Counted from the stretch's first letter, positions 53,970 to 63,037 are shown. The stretch: DNA of 64,000 nucleotides from Candidatus Thiodictyon syntrophicum (GCF_002813775.1 NZ_CP020372.1:372001-436000), one strand, 5' to 3'. A program made the numbers and translations. The notes: generated by a model not told the origin, from the sequence alone.

Positions 53970-54305
53970 ATGGCACAACGGCGACGTACGCGCGAGCAGT
54001 GGCGGGAACTGGTTGAGGGTTGGCCGCGCAGCGGCTTGACGCAGCAGGCGTACTGCGAGCGCCACGGCGTCGCGCCGGGTAGCCTGCAACGCTGGCGGGA
54101 GGTATTCCGCCAGGCGCGTGCCCGCGGCCATGACCAGACCGCGGAGGCGGTGCGGCTGGTGCCGGTGCAGTGGGTCGACGCCCTGCCGACGGTCGTGACG
54201 CCACTGATCCTGGTGCTGGCGGATGGGCAGCGCCTGGAGATCGCCCCGGACTTCGATACCGCCACCCTCAAACGGGTGTTGACGGTGCTGCAGGAGGCGG
54301 CATGA
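53970..54305 (+). CDS. tnpA: IS66 accessory protein TnpA
   Basis: 111 residues. Starts with the DNA-binding region RTREQWRELVEGWPRSGLTQ, then QAYCERHGVAPGSLQRWREV, the helix-turn-helix of IS66 TnpA, and ends LILVLADGQRLEIAPDFD, TLKRVLTVLQ. It is needed for IS66 transposition with TnpB and TnpC. It overlaps tnpB by 4 nt. Confidence 0.9.
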   Translation: MAQRRRTREQWRELVEGWPRSGLTQQAYCERHGVAPGSLQRWREVFRQARARGHDQTAEAVRLVPVQWVDALPTVVTPLILVLADGQRLEIAPDFDTATLKRVLTVLQEAA

Positions 54306-54655
54306 TCGCATTCGACAGCCATACCCAGGTTTATCTGGCGCTGGGGCCAACGGACATGCGCAAGTCCATCGACGGCCTGGCGGTGCTGGTCACTGAGGTG
54401 CTGGCGGCCGACCCCTTCTCCAGTCATCTGTTCGTTTTTTGTAATCGCGCACGCGATAAAGTAAAGCTGCTGTTCTGGCATAACAACGGCTTCTGGCTGT
54501 GGTACCGGCGCCTGGAGCGACAACGCTTCTGGTGGCCAAGTGAATCCACTGGCGGCGCGATAACACTCTCGGTACGCGAGTTGGGGTGGTTACTGGAGGG
54601 CCTGGATCCGCGGCGGGTTGAGGCGCATCGGCGGACCGACTTTTCATTGCTCTAA
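54302..54655 (+). CDS. tnpB: IS66 accessory protein TnpB
   Basis: 117 residues from ATG 54302. The family pattern is plain: VYLALGPTDMRKSIDGLAVL, PFSSHLFVFCNRARDKVKLL, FWHNNGFWLWYRRLERQRFW. It is intact and overlaps tnpA (ATGA). This is the IS66 TnpB, not the RNA-guided TnpB nuclease of IS200/IS605. Confidence 0.92.
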   Translation: MIAFDSHTQVYLALGPTDMRKSIDGLAVLVTEVLAADPFSSHLFVFCNRARDKVKLLFWHNNGFWLWYRRLERQRFWWPSESTGGAITLSVRELGWLLEGLDPRRVEAHRRTDFSLL

Positions 54656-54703
54656 TGGCTTATCCGGGTGACTTCTCATCACCCCTCTGCTATGATTGGC
54701 GAC

Positions 54704-56158
54704 ATGCTCAATAGCACGCCATTGCCACCCACTGACCCGATGCTCCTGCAAGGAATCATCGCGCAGTTGCATGAGCAATTGGATGAGCAGATGGCCGCCA
54801 TGCAGCGGGAGCGGGCGCACCATGTCGCCACCCTGGAGCAGCAACGCCAGCGGATTGATCAGCTCCTGGAATACATCGAACTGCTGCGGCGCAAGCGCTT
54901 CGGTCCCAGTGCCGATCGGGTTCCTGACGCCCAGTTGAAGCTCTTCGATGAAGCCGAGTTGGAAGCGCTGATCGGTGAGCTGGAGGCCCAACTGCCGGCC
55001 GCCGCACCGCCGCCGCCGAAAGACACCATCCCGGACCCGACGCTGCCACCCAAGCGTCAGCCGGTGCGCCGCCCCTTACCCGCGCATCTGCCACGGGTGG
55101 AGCGCATCCTCGATCTGTCTGCCGATGAGAAGGCGGCCCTGGGTGCGGACTGGACCTTCATCGGTTACGACACCTCCGAGCAACTGGCGGTCATCCCGCG
55201 CCAGACCTATGTCATCGAATATAAGCGCGCCAAGTATGTGGCGCGCGATGAGGACGTGCCCGGCGCTGAGGTCGGGGTAAAGATCGCCCCGCGCCCGGTG
55301 CAAATCATCCCCAAGTCGATCGCCCACAGCTCGCTGCTGGCGGCCATCGTCACCGCCAAGTTCGTCGATGCCCTGCCGTTGTATCGGCAGGAGAAGATCT
55401 TTGCCCGTGAGGGCATCGAACTGAGTCGCCAGACCATGGCCGGGCTGCTCATACAACTGCACACCGCGCTCACGCCGGTGGCCGCCGCACTGCACGACCT
55501 GCTGCGCCAAGGGCCGGTGATCCATATCGACGAGACCCCGGTGCAGGTGCTGCGCGAGCCCGGACGCACGGCCGAGCAGAAGTCCTACATGTGGGTCTTC
55601 TGTGGCGGACCGCCAGGAGCGCCGGTGCGCTGGTTCAAATACGCCCCGAGTCGTGCCGCCACGGTGCCGCAAGCGGTGCTGTTCCCGCCCGCCGCGGACC
55701 CACCGACCGACGCACCACCGCTCTCCTTCTACCTGCAATCCGACGGCTACAGCGCTTATCACGTCCTGGCCAACGCGCCCGGCGTGCTGGGCCATGCCGG
55801 GTGTTGGGCGCACGTGCGCCGCAAATTCGTCGAGGCCGCCGCCGGGCGCAACGCCAGCGCCGCCCAGCAGATGGTCGCCTTGATCGGCGAACTCTATAGC
55901 GTGGAGCGCAGTGTCCGCGGCGCCGCCCCGGCGATCCGCCACGCCGCACGGCAGGCGCGCAGTCGCCCGATCCTCGACACGATCAAGCAGTGGCTCGACA
56001 CCACCGCCCCGCGGGTCCTGCCCAAGAGCTTGCTTGGGCGCGCGATCGGCTATGCCCTCGGGCAATGGCCGACGCTGACGACCTTCCTGGATGACGGCCG
56101 CCTTGAGATCGACAACAACACCGCGGAGAACTGCATCCGGCCCTTCGTCACCGGTCGG
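54704..56158 (+). pseudogene. tnpC: IS66 transposase TnpC, 5' part (split by RIT element)
   Basis: 485 codons remain on this side. The N-terminal leucine-zipper-like helix (LEQQRQRIDQLLEYIELLRR) is followed by the zinc-binding/HTH part, then the DDE domain with VIHIDETPVQVLREPG (Asp), SDGYSAYHVL (Asp) and RLEIDNNTAENCIRPFVTG (Glu). The frame breaks after GR at 56158; in other copies KNWLF follows, which is found at 59616. ATG 54704 was chosen; 54668 and 54692 are in frame. Confidence 0.93.
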
Positions 56159-56307
56159 AATTATGTGCAGCTCCGGATTATGCGCAGTTGCCGGTTCGGT
56201 GACTGCCGCGGTACGTTGATACAGCGAGTGTTTCCGTCTGCGGCAGTCGCCCCGGCTGCGCATAAGACTGTGGGTACCCCTAGATCTCCCGATGACGGAG
56301 GGTACCC

Positions 56308-57504
56308 ATGTCAGAGCAGCTTCTTGGCGATTTCCGTTCGTACCTGGCGGCGCGGGGTCACACCCCCGGAACGCAGCACCAGTACGCGGCGGTGGCGGCT
56401 CACTTCCTCGCCTGGCTGGGCGAGCAGCCGCCCGATCGGCAGCAGATCGACGCACCAGCAGTACAGGTCTTTCTCTACGAGCACCTGCCTGCTTGCCGCT
56501 GCCCACCGCCGAACCCGAAACACCGCAAGAGCGTCCGCGCCGCGCTGAACCGACTGCTGGTGATGGGCGGCGAAACGCGCCTGCGCCCACGAAGTCCACC
56601 GTCCAGTCCGAGCATTGAGGCCATGGTGGCGCGCTTCGATACGTACCTCCGCGACGTGTGCGGCTTGGCCGACGCGACGCGCTGGTACCGCCGCCGTTAC
56701 GTGCGTGCCTTCTTGGCCGGTCAGTTTGGGGATGGACCGGTCACGGTCGGCCGGATCGCTCCAGACGCCCTGATCCGGTTCGTGACCGAGCAAGCGCACC
56801 TCCAGCGACCCGGCAGCGTCGGCGTCCTGGCCTATTCGTTGCGTAGCTTTCTGCGCTTTCTTCAGTTTGAAGGGGAGCTGCCGGCCGACCTGACCGGCGC
56901 GGTACCGACACCGCCACACTGGTCGCTCGCCCCACTACCGCCCAGCCTGAGCGCGGCGGAACTCGCACGCCTCTGGGGCGCCTTCGATCGCGCGACCGCG
57001 CTCGGGCGCCGGGACTATGCCATGGCCCGCTGTCTGGCCGATCTGGGCCTGCGGTGCCAGGAAGTGGCCGCGTTACGGCTCGACGACATCGATTGGCGAA
57101 CGGGAGTCCTGCATCTGCGGCCCGGCAAGAGCCGCCAAGCCGCGCAGTTGCCGCTCCCCGCGCCGACCGGGGCGGCCCTGGCCGATTATCTGCGCCACGG
57201 GCGACCCACGACGCCGAGTCGGGCGCTTTTCGTCCAGCACCGCGCACCGGTGGGCGAGGTCGCCGCCAAGACCACGGTGCGCGGCGCGATCCGCCGGGCC
57301 TTCGCGCGCGCGGGCCTGCCGTGGTCTGGGACCCACATCCTGCGCCACACTGCCGCCGCGCGCATGGTCCAGGGCGGCAGTTCACTGAAGCTCGTGGCCG
57401 ACGTGCTGCGCCATCGCAGCATCGACACGACCGCGATCTACGCCAAGGTGGACCTGCCCAATCTGTCGCGCGTGGCCCTGCCCTGGCCGGGGAGGTCGTT
57501 ATGA
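56308..57504 (+). CDS. RIT tyrosine recombinase A
   Basis: 398 residues. An N-terminal SAM-like region (LLGDFRSYLAARGHTPGTQH) and a second core-binding stretch precede the catalytic domain: Arg in LGLRCQEVAALRLDDI, Lys in HLRPGKSRQA, HILRHTAAARMV and Tyr in TTAIYAKVDL. GGAGGG precedes ATG 56308. It is the first of three overlapping recombinases, each probably acting together in moving the element. It overlaps the second gene by 4 nt. Confidence 0.92.
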   Translation: MSEQLLGDFRSYLAARGHTPGTQHQYAAVAAHFLAWLGEQPPDRQQIDAPAVQVFLYEHLPACRCPPPNPKHRKSVRAALNRLLVMGGETRLRPRSPPSSPSIEAMVARFDTYLRDVCGLADATRWYRRRYVRAFLAGQFGDGPVTVGRIAPDALIRFVTEQAHLQRPGSVGVLAYSLRSFLRFLQFEGELPADLTGAVPTPPHWSLAPLPPSLSAAELARLWGAFDRATALGRRDYAMARCLADLGLRCQEVAALRLDDIDWRTGVLHLRPGKSRQAAQLPLPAPTGAALADYLRHGRPTTPSRALFVQHRAPVGEVAAKTTVRGAIRRAFARAGLPWSGTHILRHTAAARMVQGGSSLKLVADVLRHRSIDTTAIYAKVDLPNLSRVALPWPGRSL

Positions 57505-58457
57505 GCCACTGGTCGACCATGCAGGAACGAGTGACGGCCTATCTGACAGCGCGCCGTCGGTTGGGGTATGCCCTGCGCATCGAAGGTGAGCAGTTGCAGC
57601 GCTTTGCCCAGTTCGCCGATGCCCGCGGGCACAACGGCCCCATCACGGCACAGTTGGCCCTGGAGTGGGCCTGTGCCTCCGCGCGGAGCGGCCCGATTGG
57701 CCGGGCGCGCCGGTTGGAGGTGGTCCATCCCTTCGCCAAGTTCTGTGCGGCGTTCGAGGCAGAGACCCAGATCCCACCGGCCGGTGCGCTTGGGCCGGCC
57801 CATCGCCGGCTGACGCCCCACATCTACACCGATGAGGAAATCGATCAACTGCTGGCGGGGGCCGGCGCACTGACTCCAGCCCGGGGGCTGCGACCAGCCA
57901 GCATGCAGTGTCTGCTGGGGCTCCTGGCGGCCACCGGCCTGCGCGTCTCGGAGGCACTGCACCTGCAGCGCACGGACGTGGATCTGGCGCGCGGCCTGCT
58001 GTGCGTGCGCCAGACCAAGTTCTGCAAGTCCCGGTATGTGCCCTTGCACCCCACCGCCAGCGCCGCGCTGCGCGAGTATGCGCAGTTGCGCGACCGGCGC
58101 TTGCCGCTGAGCCGCGAGCCAGCCTTCTTTCTGCGCGACGACGGTCGCCCCCTGGGCTACGCGCAAGCGCTCTATGCCTTTCATTGCATCCGCACCCGAC
58201 TCGGATGGGACCGCGCGCCCGAAGGCCGGCCCCGGCTCTATGATCTGCGCCATACCTTCGCCTGTCGCCGACTGCTCGCCTGGTACCAGGAAGGCATCGA
58301 TCTGGCCTGGGCCGTCCCGCTGTTGTCGACCTATCTGGGGCACGTCAAGGTCACCGATACCTATTGGTACCTCACCGGCATTCCGGCGCTGATGGGCATC
58401 GCCGGGGAGCGCTTCCAGCGACTGGCGCAGTCTGGCGGCGCGGAGGCGACACCATGA
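57501..58457 (+). CDS. RIT tyrosine recombinase B
   Basis: 318 residues from ATG 57501, which overlaps the first recombinase stop. Catalytic-domain features: Arg in ATGLRVSEALHLQRTDVD, Lys in VRQTKFCKSRYVPL, LYDLRHTFACRRL and a Tyr in DTYWYLTG. The earlier in-frame start at 57054 lies inside recombinase A and is not used. It ends with a 4-nt overlap into recombinase C. Confidence 0.92.
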   Translation: MSHWSTMQERVTAYLTARRRLGYALRIEGEQLQRFAQFADARGHNGPITAQLALEWACASARSGPIGRARRLEVVHPFAKFCAAFEAETQIPPAGALGPAHRRLTPHIYTDEEIDQLLAGAGALTPARGLRPASMQCLLGLLAATGLRVSEALHLQRTDVDLARGLLCVRQTKFCKSRYVPLHPTASAALREYAQLRDRRLPLSREPAFFLRDDGRPLGYAQALYAFHCIRTRLGWDRAPEGRPRLYDLRHTFACRRLLAWYQEGIDLAWAVPLLSTYLGHVKVTDTYWYLTGIPALMGIAGERFQRLAQSGGAEATP

Positions 58458-59461
58458 ACGCCCCGCAGTGTCCAACCGATTTGGCCCGCCTGCTCCAGGC
58501 CTTCTTCTGTCAGCACCTCATGCAGCAGCGCGGCGCGAGCCGCCAGACGATCAACGGGTATCGGGATACCTTTCGACTCTTGCTGCGGTTTGCCGAAACC
58601 TCTTGCGGGAAGTCCATCGGCGAGTTGGCTCTGGCCGATCTGGACGCCGCGCTGGTGCTGGCGTTTCTCGAGGATCTGGAGACCCGTCGGCATAACACGG
58701 TGCGCACCCGCAATGCCCGGCTCGCCGCTATCCGCGCCTTCGTGCACTATGCCGGTCTGCAAGAGCCCGCGGCGCTGCCGGTGATACAACGGATCTTGGC
58801 GATCCCGGCCAAACGCTTCGACCGGCCCGTGGTCGGCTTTCTGTCCCGCGCAGAGATCGAGGCGATCTTGCAGGCGCCGGATGCGCGCACCTGGAGCGGC
58901 CAGCGTGACCGTGCCTTGCTGACGGCGATGTACAACACCGGCGCCCGCGTGTCGGAGCTGGTCGCGGCGCGGCGCGTGGACTTGGAAAGCGAACACTGCC
59001 AGGCCCTGCATCTGCATGGCAAGGGCCGCAAGGAGCGGGTCGTGCCGCTGTGGGCGCGGACGACGAAGCTGCTGCGCGACTGGTTGGCGCGGATCGGAGC
59101 GGAGCCTCAGCAGCCCTTGTTTCCGAACCGCCAGGGGCAACCGATGACTCGCTCCGGGGTCGCTTCGCGCCTGGCGCGCAGCGTGCGGGCCGCCAGTTCC
59201 TGCTGTCCCTCGCTCCAGGATAGGCGGGTATCGCCGCACTCGGTGCGGCACACCACCGCGATGCATCTGCTCCAGGCCGGGGTGGACCTGACCGTGATCG
59301 CCCTGTGGCTGGGGCACGAAAGCGTGGAGACGACCCACCAGTATATGGAAGCGGACTTGCGAATGAAGGAGCAGGCGCTGGCGACCCTTCAGGCACCGCC
59401 CGTCGGTCCGCCGCGCTTTGTGGCGTCGCCGACGTTGCTGGCCTTCTTGGACGGCCTCTGA
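58454..59461 (+). CDS. RIT tyrosine recombinase C
   Basis: 335 residues from ATG 58454 (ATGA overlap). N-terminal core-binding part RGASRQTINGYRDTFRLLLR; catalytic Arg in YNTGARVSELVAARRVDLES, Lys in LHLHGKGRKERVVPL, SPHSVRHTTAMHLLQAG, LGHESVETTHQYMEADL with the nucleophile Tyr. Complete. The region after it (59462-59586) has several ATTATGCGCA-type sites likely bound by the recombinases. Confidence 0.92.
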   Translation: MNAPQCPTDLARLLQAFFCQHLMQQRGASRQTINGYRDTFRLLLRFAETSCGKSIGELALADLDAALVLAFLEDLETRRHNTVRTRNARLAAIRAFVHYAGLQEPAALPVIQRILAIPAKRFDRPVVGFLSRAEIEAILQAPDARTWSGQRDRALLTAMYNTGARVSELVAARRVDLESEHCQALHLHGKGRKERVVPLWARTTKLLRDWLARIGAEPQQPLFPNRQGQPMTRSGVASRLARSVRAASSCCPSLQDRRVSPHSVRHTTAMHLLQAGVDLTVIALWLGHESVETTHQYMEADLRMKEQALATLQAPPVGPPRFVASPTLLAFLDGL

Positions 59462-59612
59462 TTATGCGCAGGCGGCGCTGACGCCGCCGCCTGACCAGGG
59501 TCTGAAACCCAAGCTGCTCCGCCAGTTGCCTTCCCGGAAACCAGAGGTGCTGGCGGAACTGCGCATAATCCGGAGCTGCACATAATTCCGATTATGCCGA
59601 GCTCGGCATAAT

Positions 59613-59834
59613 CGGAAAAACTGGCTCTTCTCCGGCAGCCCCAAGGGTGCTGAGGTCAGCGCCACCCTCTACAGCCTGGTGGAAACGGCCAAGGCCAACG
59701 GCCTGGAACCCTGGGTGTACCTCAACCACCTCTTCGAGCACCTGCCGACGGCCAAGACCCCGGAGGCCATCGCCGCGCTGCTGCCTCACAATTTGAAATT
59801 AGACGACCTGAAACGGGAAGGGTCAATCCTGTAG
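59613..59834 (+). pseudogene. tnpC: IS66 transposase TnpC, 3' part
   Basis: 73 codons: RKNWLFSGSPKGAEVSATLY, SLVETAKANGLEPWVYLNHL, FEHLPTAKTPEAIAALLPHN, stop at 59834. It continues exactly where the 5' part stops at 56158, so precise excision of the RIT element would restore the gene. Confidence 0.93.
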
Positions 59835-59858
59835 TTGCCCGGACGCTTACGTTGCGCG

Positions 59859-60023
59859 AAGGCCATGGGGCTACGAGTCATCGGAACGCTTGGCGTCGTC
59901 GGCCGCGCCAAGTCCGCGGGACGGATCGCCGCCGCCGTGCCCGTCATCGAACACCTGCGTAGGACCGGGCTCTATATCTCGGATGCACTGGTGCGGCATA
60001 TTTTGGAGCAGGTTGGCGAGTAA
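59859..60023 (+). pseudogene. DUF3368 PIN-domain toxin, 3' part
   Basis: After the second GTTGCGCG the original frame resumes: KAMGLRVIGTLGVVGRAKSA, GRIAAAVPVIEHLRRTGLYI, SDALVRHILEQVGE and stop. This is the conserved C-terminal third of DUF3368 proteins (GLxVIGTLGVL, AKxxGxI). Joined to residues 1-108 it gives a normal-length toxin. Confidence 0.88.
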
Positions 60024-60210
60024 ACTGCCCGCCGAAGCGGGCGTGGGCGGAGGGGCAGAGGGTCAAGAGGCAGTGGGTTAGGTCTTGCATTTCGCCTGAC
60101 AGGAGACAAAAGGCAAGACCTGACCCATGCCACCTGAAATAGCCGAAAACACCATTTATGTGAAGTGGGGAGAAGGGGCGGATGTCCTTGGATGTCCGAC
60201 ACTGCTTTCC

Positions 60211-61065
60211 TCACCAGTCGTATGCGCCTCCACGTGCGAGAAATCTTTCGACGTCGTAGTTCATGTCCGCGATGGCTAACTCTACACCAACATCGAGAAT
60301 CTTTCGACTGGCGGTATATTTTCCGGACGCGTTCTCAAGGAATCGACCAGCAGGATCCACCATTACATAGCTGCCCAGCATATCATCATTTCCTTCTATA
60401 ACTACAGTGACTCTAAAATCGAGTCGCGAGTTTCGATCAACGAAGCGGGCGAAAGACTCGGTACTGACCGAAAGGGTGTCCACGATGTGATCATTCTCGC
60501 CCGCAATTGGCAGTACCCGCATGATCTTCCAGCGGTCGGGCTTAATTCTTTCCATCGTTTGGCCCAAATTCTCCGAAACGTTAACTCTAGTTACAACGGA
60601 ATTTACTCTAAGCTTTATTCCAACCTCACGAGCCACATCTGCAATCTCGACAAGGCGATCTACAGAGATTACATGTCGTCCAGCTACGGCTCGCCCATGC
60701 ACTAGATTAGTACGAGTCTCGGCGGAGTCGATGCTTAAGACAAGCCAGTTCAAACTCTTGGACAAGGCGCGGACGCGCCGCGACTCAAGCAGACTGCCAT
60801 TTGTGACTAGGACGGTGATCATTCCAGCCTGCGACGCGACTTGGATTATCTCGTCGAGCCAAGGACAGAGTGTTGGTTCTCCGCCGGCAAAGGTGATCTT
60901 CTTAAAGCCAAACCGTGCGAGTAACTTCACCACGAGCTCAGCGTCTGAAAATGGTAAGCCACGAGTATAATTAGCATCAAGAACGCTATCGTACTTCGCG
61001 AAGCAAAAGGCGCATCGCATATTGCATTTGCGCCATAGGTGATAGTTAACTGCCTCTATTCTCAT
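60211..61065 (-). CDS. Prokaryotic viperin homolog (radical SAM nucleotide dehydratase)
   Basis: 284 residues. The radical SAM cluster ligands are Cys14, Cys18 and Cys21 in NYHLWRKCNMRCAFCFA, matching viperin's NYHxTRxCNxxCxFCF. Further viperin marks: TFAGGEPTL, VTNGSLL, LSIDS, LRVNSVVTRVNVSENL, IKPDRWKIMRVLPIAGEN, MLGSYVMVDPAGRFLEN, SRKILDVGVELAI and the end FLARGGAYDW. Viperins convert CTP or other NTPs to 3'-deoxy-3',4'-didehydro nucleotides that terminate phage RNA synthesis. It is the last gene of a leftward operon, 78 nt after the phosphatase-family gene. The GC content is far lower than in the rest of the window, pointing to horizontal transfer. The nucleotide it acts on cannot be read from the sequence. 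Confidence 0.93.
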   Translation of the reverse strand: MRIEAVNYHLWRKCNMRCAFCFAKYDSVLDANYTRGLPFSDAELVVKLLARFGFKKITFAGGEPTLCPWLDEIIQVASQAGMITVLVTNGSLLESRRVRALSKSLNWLVLSIDSAETRTNLVHGRAVAGRHVISVDRLVEIADVAREVGIKLRVNSVVTRVNVSENLGQTMERIKPDRWKIMRVLPIAGENDHIVDTLSVSTESFARFVDRNSRLDFRVTVVIEGNDDMLGSYVMVDPAGRFLENASGKYTASRKILDVGVELAIADMNYDVERFLARGGAYDW

Positions 61066-61143
61066 GGAAACTATTTCCGCGCAAATCCGGCTGGCCAGAA
61101 CAGAATATACAGCGCCAAGAGTCGATTCACTGAGCGATACTGC

Positions 61144-61968
61144 TTAACGAATATCTCGTATAGCGCTGAGAATTTCCGCACACAAAATATAATTCCCAGA
61201 GGCTACGAAAGTTACTGGTAGATCTGGATTGATTTCATGGATATTCATTTCTGCCCCATCTAGATTTGTGATGACTCCGCCAGCCTCGGATATTAGCAGT
61301 AGTCCGCTGCAGACGTCGCCAAAAAGAGCGTTAAAACAAACCATGGCGTCCAGTTGGCCGTCAGCAATGCGAGCAAGGTCGGCCGCTGGAGCCCACATGG
61401 TTACAACTCGACGCGCCCTTCTGCTTAGAGCCAAGTACGCCGTCTCTCCCATCTTTCTGTCGGAAATAGAGTAACCGGTTACTAAGCTAACTGTTGCAGC
61501 TTGCATACTTTTCGCGGCGTCAAGGTGCAGGCGGTTACCATCGCAAGTGGCGCCAGCGGACAATCTCGCAACATATGTATGAGAAGTTATGGGATCATGA
61601 ATGACTCCTACGAGCAGGCGCTGACGTGAACGGAGACATATTGATACCGCGATGTAAGGAATGCCAACGGCGAAGTTGTTTGTGCCATCTAGTGGATCAA
61701 CAATCCAAACAGTGTCCTGCGCCCAATTAGGCTTTGCTGTCATTTCCTCCGAAATAACAGGAATGCTTGGATACTGGTCTGTTAAGAGAGAAATAATGAG
61801 TTCCTCGGACTGTATGTCAATATCCAGTTGAACGTCAAAGTTGCCTTTAGGTGTGGGCTCTGATAGATAACCAAAGCGAGATATGATGAGCGCCCCAGCT
61901 TCACTCGCGATCCGCGCCGCGGCGTTTGACACTTGATCAAGATCGATGTCCGCTGGTGACCTTTTCAC
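61144..61968 (-). CDS. Inositol monophosphatase-family enzyme in the viperin operon
   Basis: 274 residues from GTG 61968, which overlaps the upstream stop (GTGA) and has GGAG at a good distance; the longer frame to 62163 overlaps the upstream gene and is rejected. The metal-binding motifs are complete: PVISEEMT, VWIVDPLDGTNNFAVGIPYI and WAPAADLARIADGQLDAMV. The family includes inositol, fructose-1,6-bis- and 3'(2'),5'-bisphosphate (CysQ-like) phosphatases, all Mg-dependent. In this setting a nucleotide-related substrate is plausible but unproven. GC content matches the viperin gene. Confidence 0.88.
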   Translation of the reverse strand: MKRSPADIDLDQVSNAAARIASEAGALIISRFGYLSEPTPKGNFDVQLDIDIQSEELIISLLTDQYPSIPVISEEMTAKPNWAQDTVWIVDPLDGTNNFAVGIPYIAVSICLRSRQRLLVGVIHDPITSHTYVARLSAGATCDGNRLHLDAAKSMQAATVSLVTGYSISDRKMGETAYLALSRRARRVVTMWAPAADLARIADGQLDAMVCFNALFGDVCSGLLLISEAGGVITNLDGAEMNIHEINPDLPVTFVASGNYILCAEILSAIRDIR

Positions 61969-62909
61969 TCTCTTATTCTCCGTAGCTTGAATTCTTCTGC
62001 GGCCAGTTGGTAGAGAAAGGGTACGAATCCTGCGACGAGAGCGACCCCCAATGACCCTAAGACTTGGCCAATTACTGATATGCTTTTCGTGGTTTCTCCC
62101 AGGGTCATTAATAGCAGGAGGCAGACGAAAAATGTCAAGGCAGAGTTCCAAATATACAGCCATTTACTGGGCCGAGATCTCCCATATGCGGCAAGGCCTT
62201 TGGCTTGGTCAAAACCGGAAAACGCGCGTGTCCACGCCAAATCGATTTCCGATTTTCTAAAGTCGGCGATCAGTAGTTCGGCAACGTTCTCGATTGCTGT
62301 TTGCCGAGCGGCATTCAAAGCGTACAAGGCGTCGTGAGTGGCCCAAATGGGCTCGTGTCCAGGCGTCAAGACAGACGACCAGTAGCCCAAAGTGTGTTGC
62401 TGATGCAGCAGCCATTGCATTGATGCCACACAGGTAAAGCTGCTTATTGGCCGCCGCGCCGCAAGCAGCGCCGCCAAAACCCAGGGAGTGCTAGAGTGTC
62501 GAAAATCAATGGCGGCGTCTGTGTCGACGACCTCCATCTCAGATGTACTTGGCCAGGGCTCAGGTTCGGCAGGGTGAAATGTGGCGTCGAGGTAGTTGAG
62601 TGCCTTTTCAACTTGTTCATCGTCCGCGCTTTGACCGCCGGCAAGGAGCGCGAGGATGGCATGCGCTGTGTGAATTGATGTCGATGCGCGTCCGGCACTT
62701 GGGTCAGTGCCTGGCAATGCTCCCCAACCGCCGTCGCCATTCTGTGCGCTTCGAAGCCACGCCAAACCGGCTCTCACCGCTGGCGAGCTTGGAAAGAACT
62801 CAGACAAAAATCGCAATGCGAAAGCGGTGGGGTATACCCGGGGGCGCGGGCAGCCGGGAATGGAGCCCCATCCGCCAGAGTCGTGTTGTGCAGATTCAAC
62901 CCATTCCAT
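61965..62909 (-). CDS. Alpha/alpha-toroid (prenyltransferase/squalene-oxidase repeat) protein with two membrane segments
   Basis: 314 residues from ATG 62909, but the same frame stays open to about 63030 (…NTATYAYSKYNAVTRG before MEWVES), so the N-terminus may be longer or lost at the IS630 insertion. Toroid-type repeats are seen in SAQHDSGGWGSIPG, LRSAQNGDGGWGALPGTD and IWATHDALYALNAARQ. The C-terminus has two hydrophobic segments (ALTFFVCLLLLMTLG and GSLGVALVAGFVPFLYQL). The QxxDGGWG repeats are those of terpene cyclases and prenyltransferases, but no cyclase DxDD motif is seen here. It heads the operon, so it is probably a membrane-bound sensor or effector. Confidence 0.6.
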   Translation of the reverse strand: MEWVESAQHDSGGWGSIPGCPRPRVYPTAFALRFLSEFFPSSPAVRAGLAWLRSAQNGDGGWGALPGTDPSAGRASTSIHTAHAILALLAGGQSADDEQVEKALNYLDATFHPAEPEPWPSTSEMEVVDTDAAIDFRHSSTPWVLAALLAARRPISSFTCVASMQWLLHQQHTLGYWSSVLTPGHEPIWATHDALYALNAARQTAIENVAELLIADFRKSEIDLAWTRAFSGFDQAKGLAAYGRSRPSKWLYIWNSALTFFVCLLLLMTLGETTKSISVIGQVLGSLGVALVAGFVPFLYQLAAEEFKLRRIRE

Positions 62910-63037
62910 TCCTCGCGTTACTGCATTATACTTGCTATAGGCATAAGTTGCGGTATTATAGATAGCATTTTCCCTGCCGCCCGAGCAAGCTAGGGAGGTG
63001 GCCCCTCCTAATCTTTGAATTCTTATGGAGCCATGAC

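Larger units (their letters stand above)
56159..59612 (+). mobile_element. RIT element (recombinase in trio) inserted in tnpC
   Basis: Bounded by a perfect 31-bp inverted repeat at 56159-56189 and 59557-59587 (outer bases AATTATGTGCAGCTCCGG), with GATTATGCGCAG submotifs repeated near both ends. A 28-bp perfect palindrome (59588-59615, CCGATTATGCCGAG and complement) lies at the right junction. TCGGAA occurs at both junctions (56155-56160 and 59612-59617) and may be duplicated target. The three internal recombinase genes overlap, the defining feature of RIT elements. Confidence 0.88.
53883..59850 (+). mobile_element. IS66-family element (5968 bp including a nested RIT element)
   Basis: Terminal inverted repeats start GTAAGCGTCCGG at 53883 and end CCGGACGCTTAC at 59850, as in IS66 (5'-GTAA). 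The 8-bp target duplication GTTGCGCG is at 53875-53882 and 59851-59858. Genes tnpA, tnpB and tnpC are in the normal order, but tnpC is interrupted by three tyrosine recombinase genes. Removing the insertion would leave a normal ~2.5-kb IS66 element. Confidence 0.96.

Noticed and set aside
54302-54655. TnpB as an RNA-guided nuclease gene
   Set aside because: The sequence is the 117-residue IS66 TnpB (GPTDMRKSIDGL), which shares only the name.
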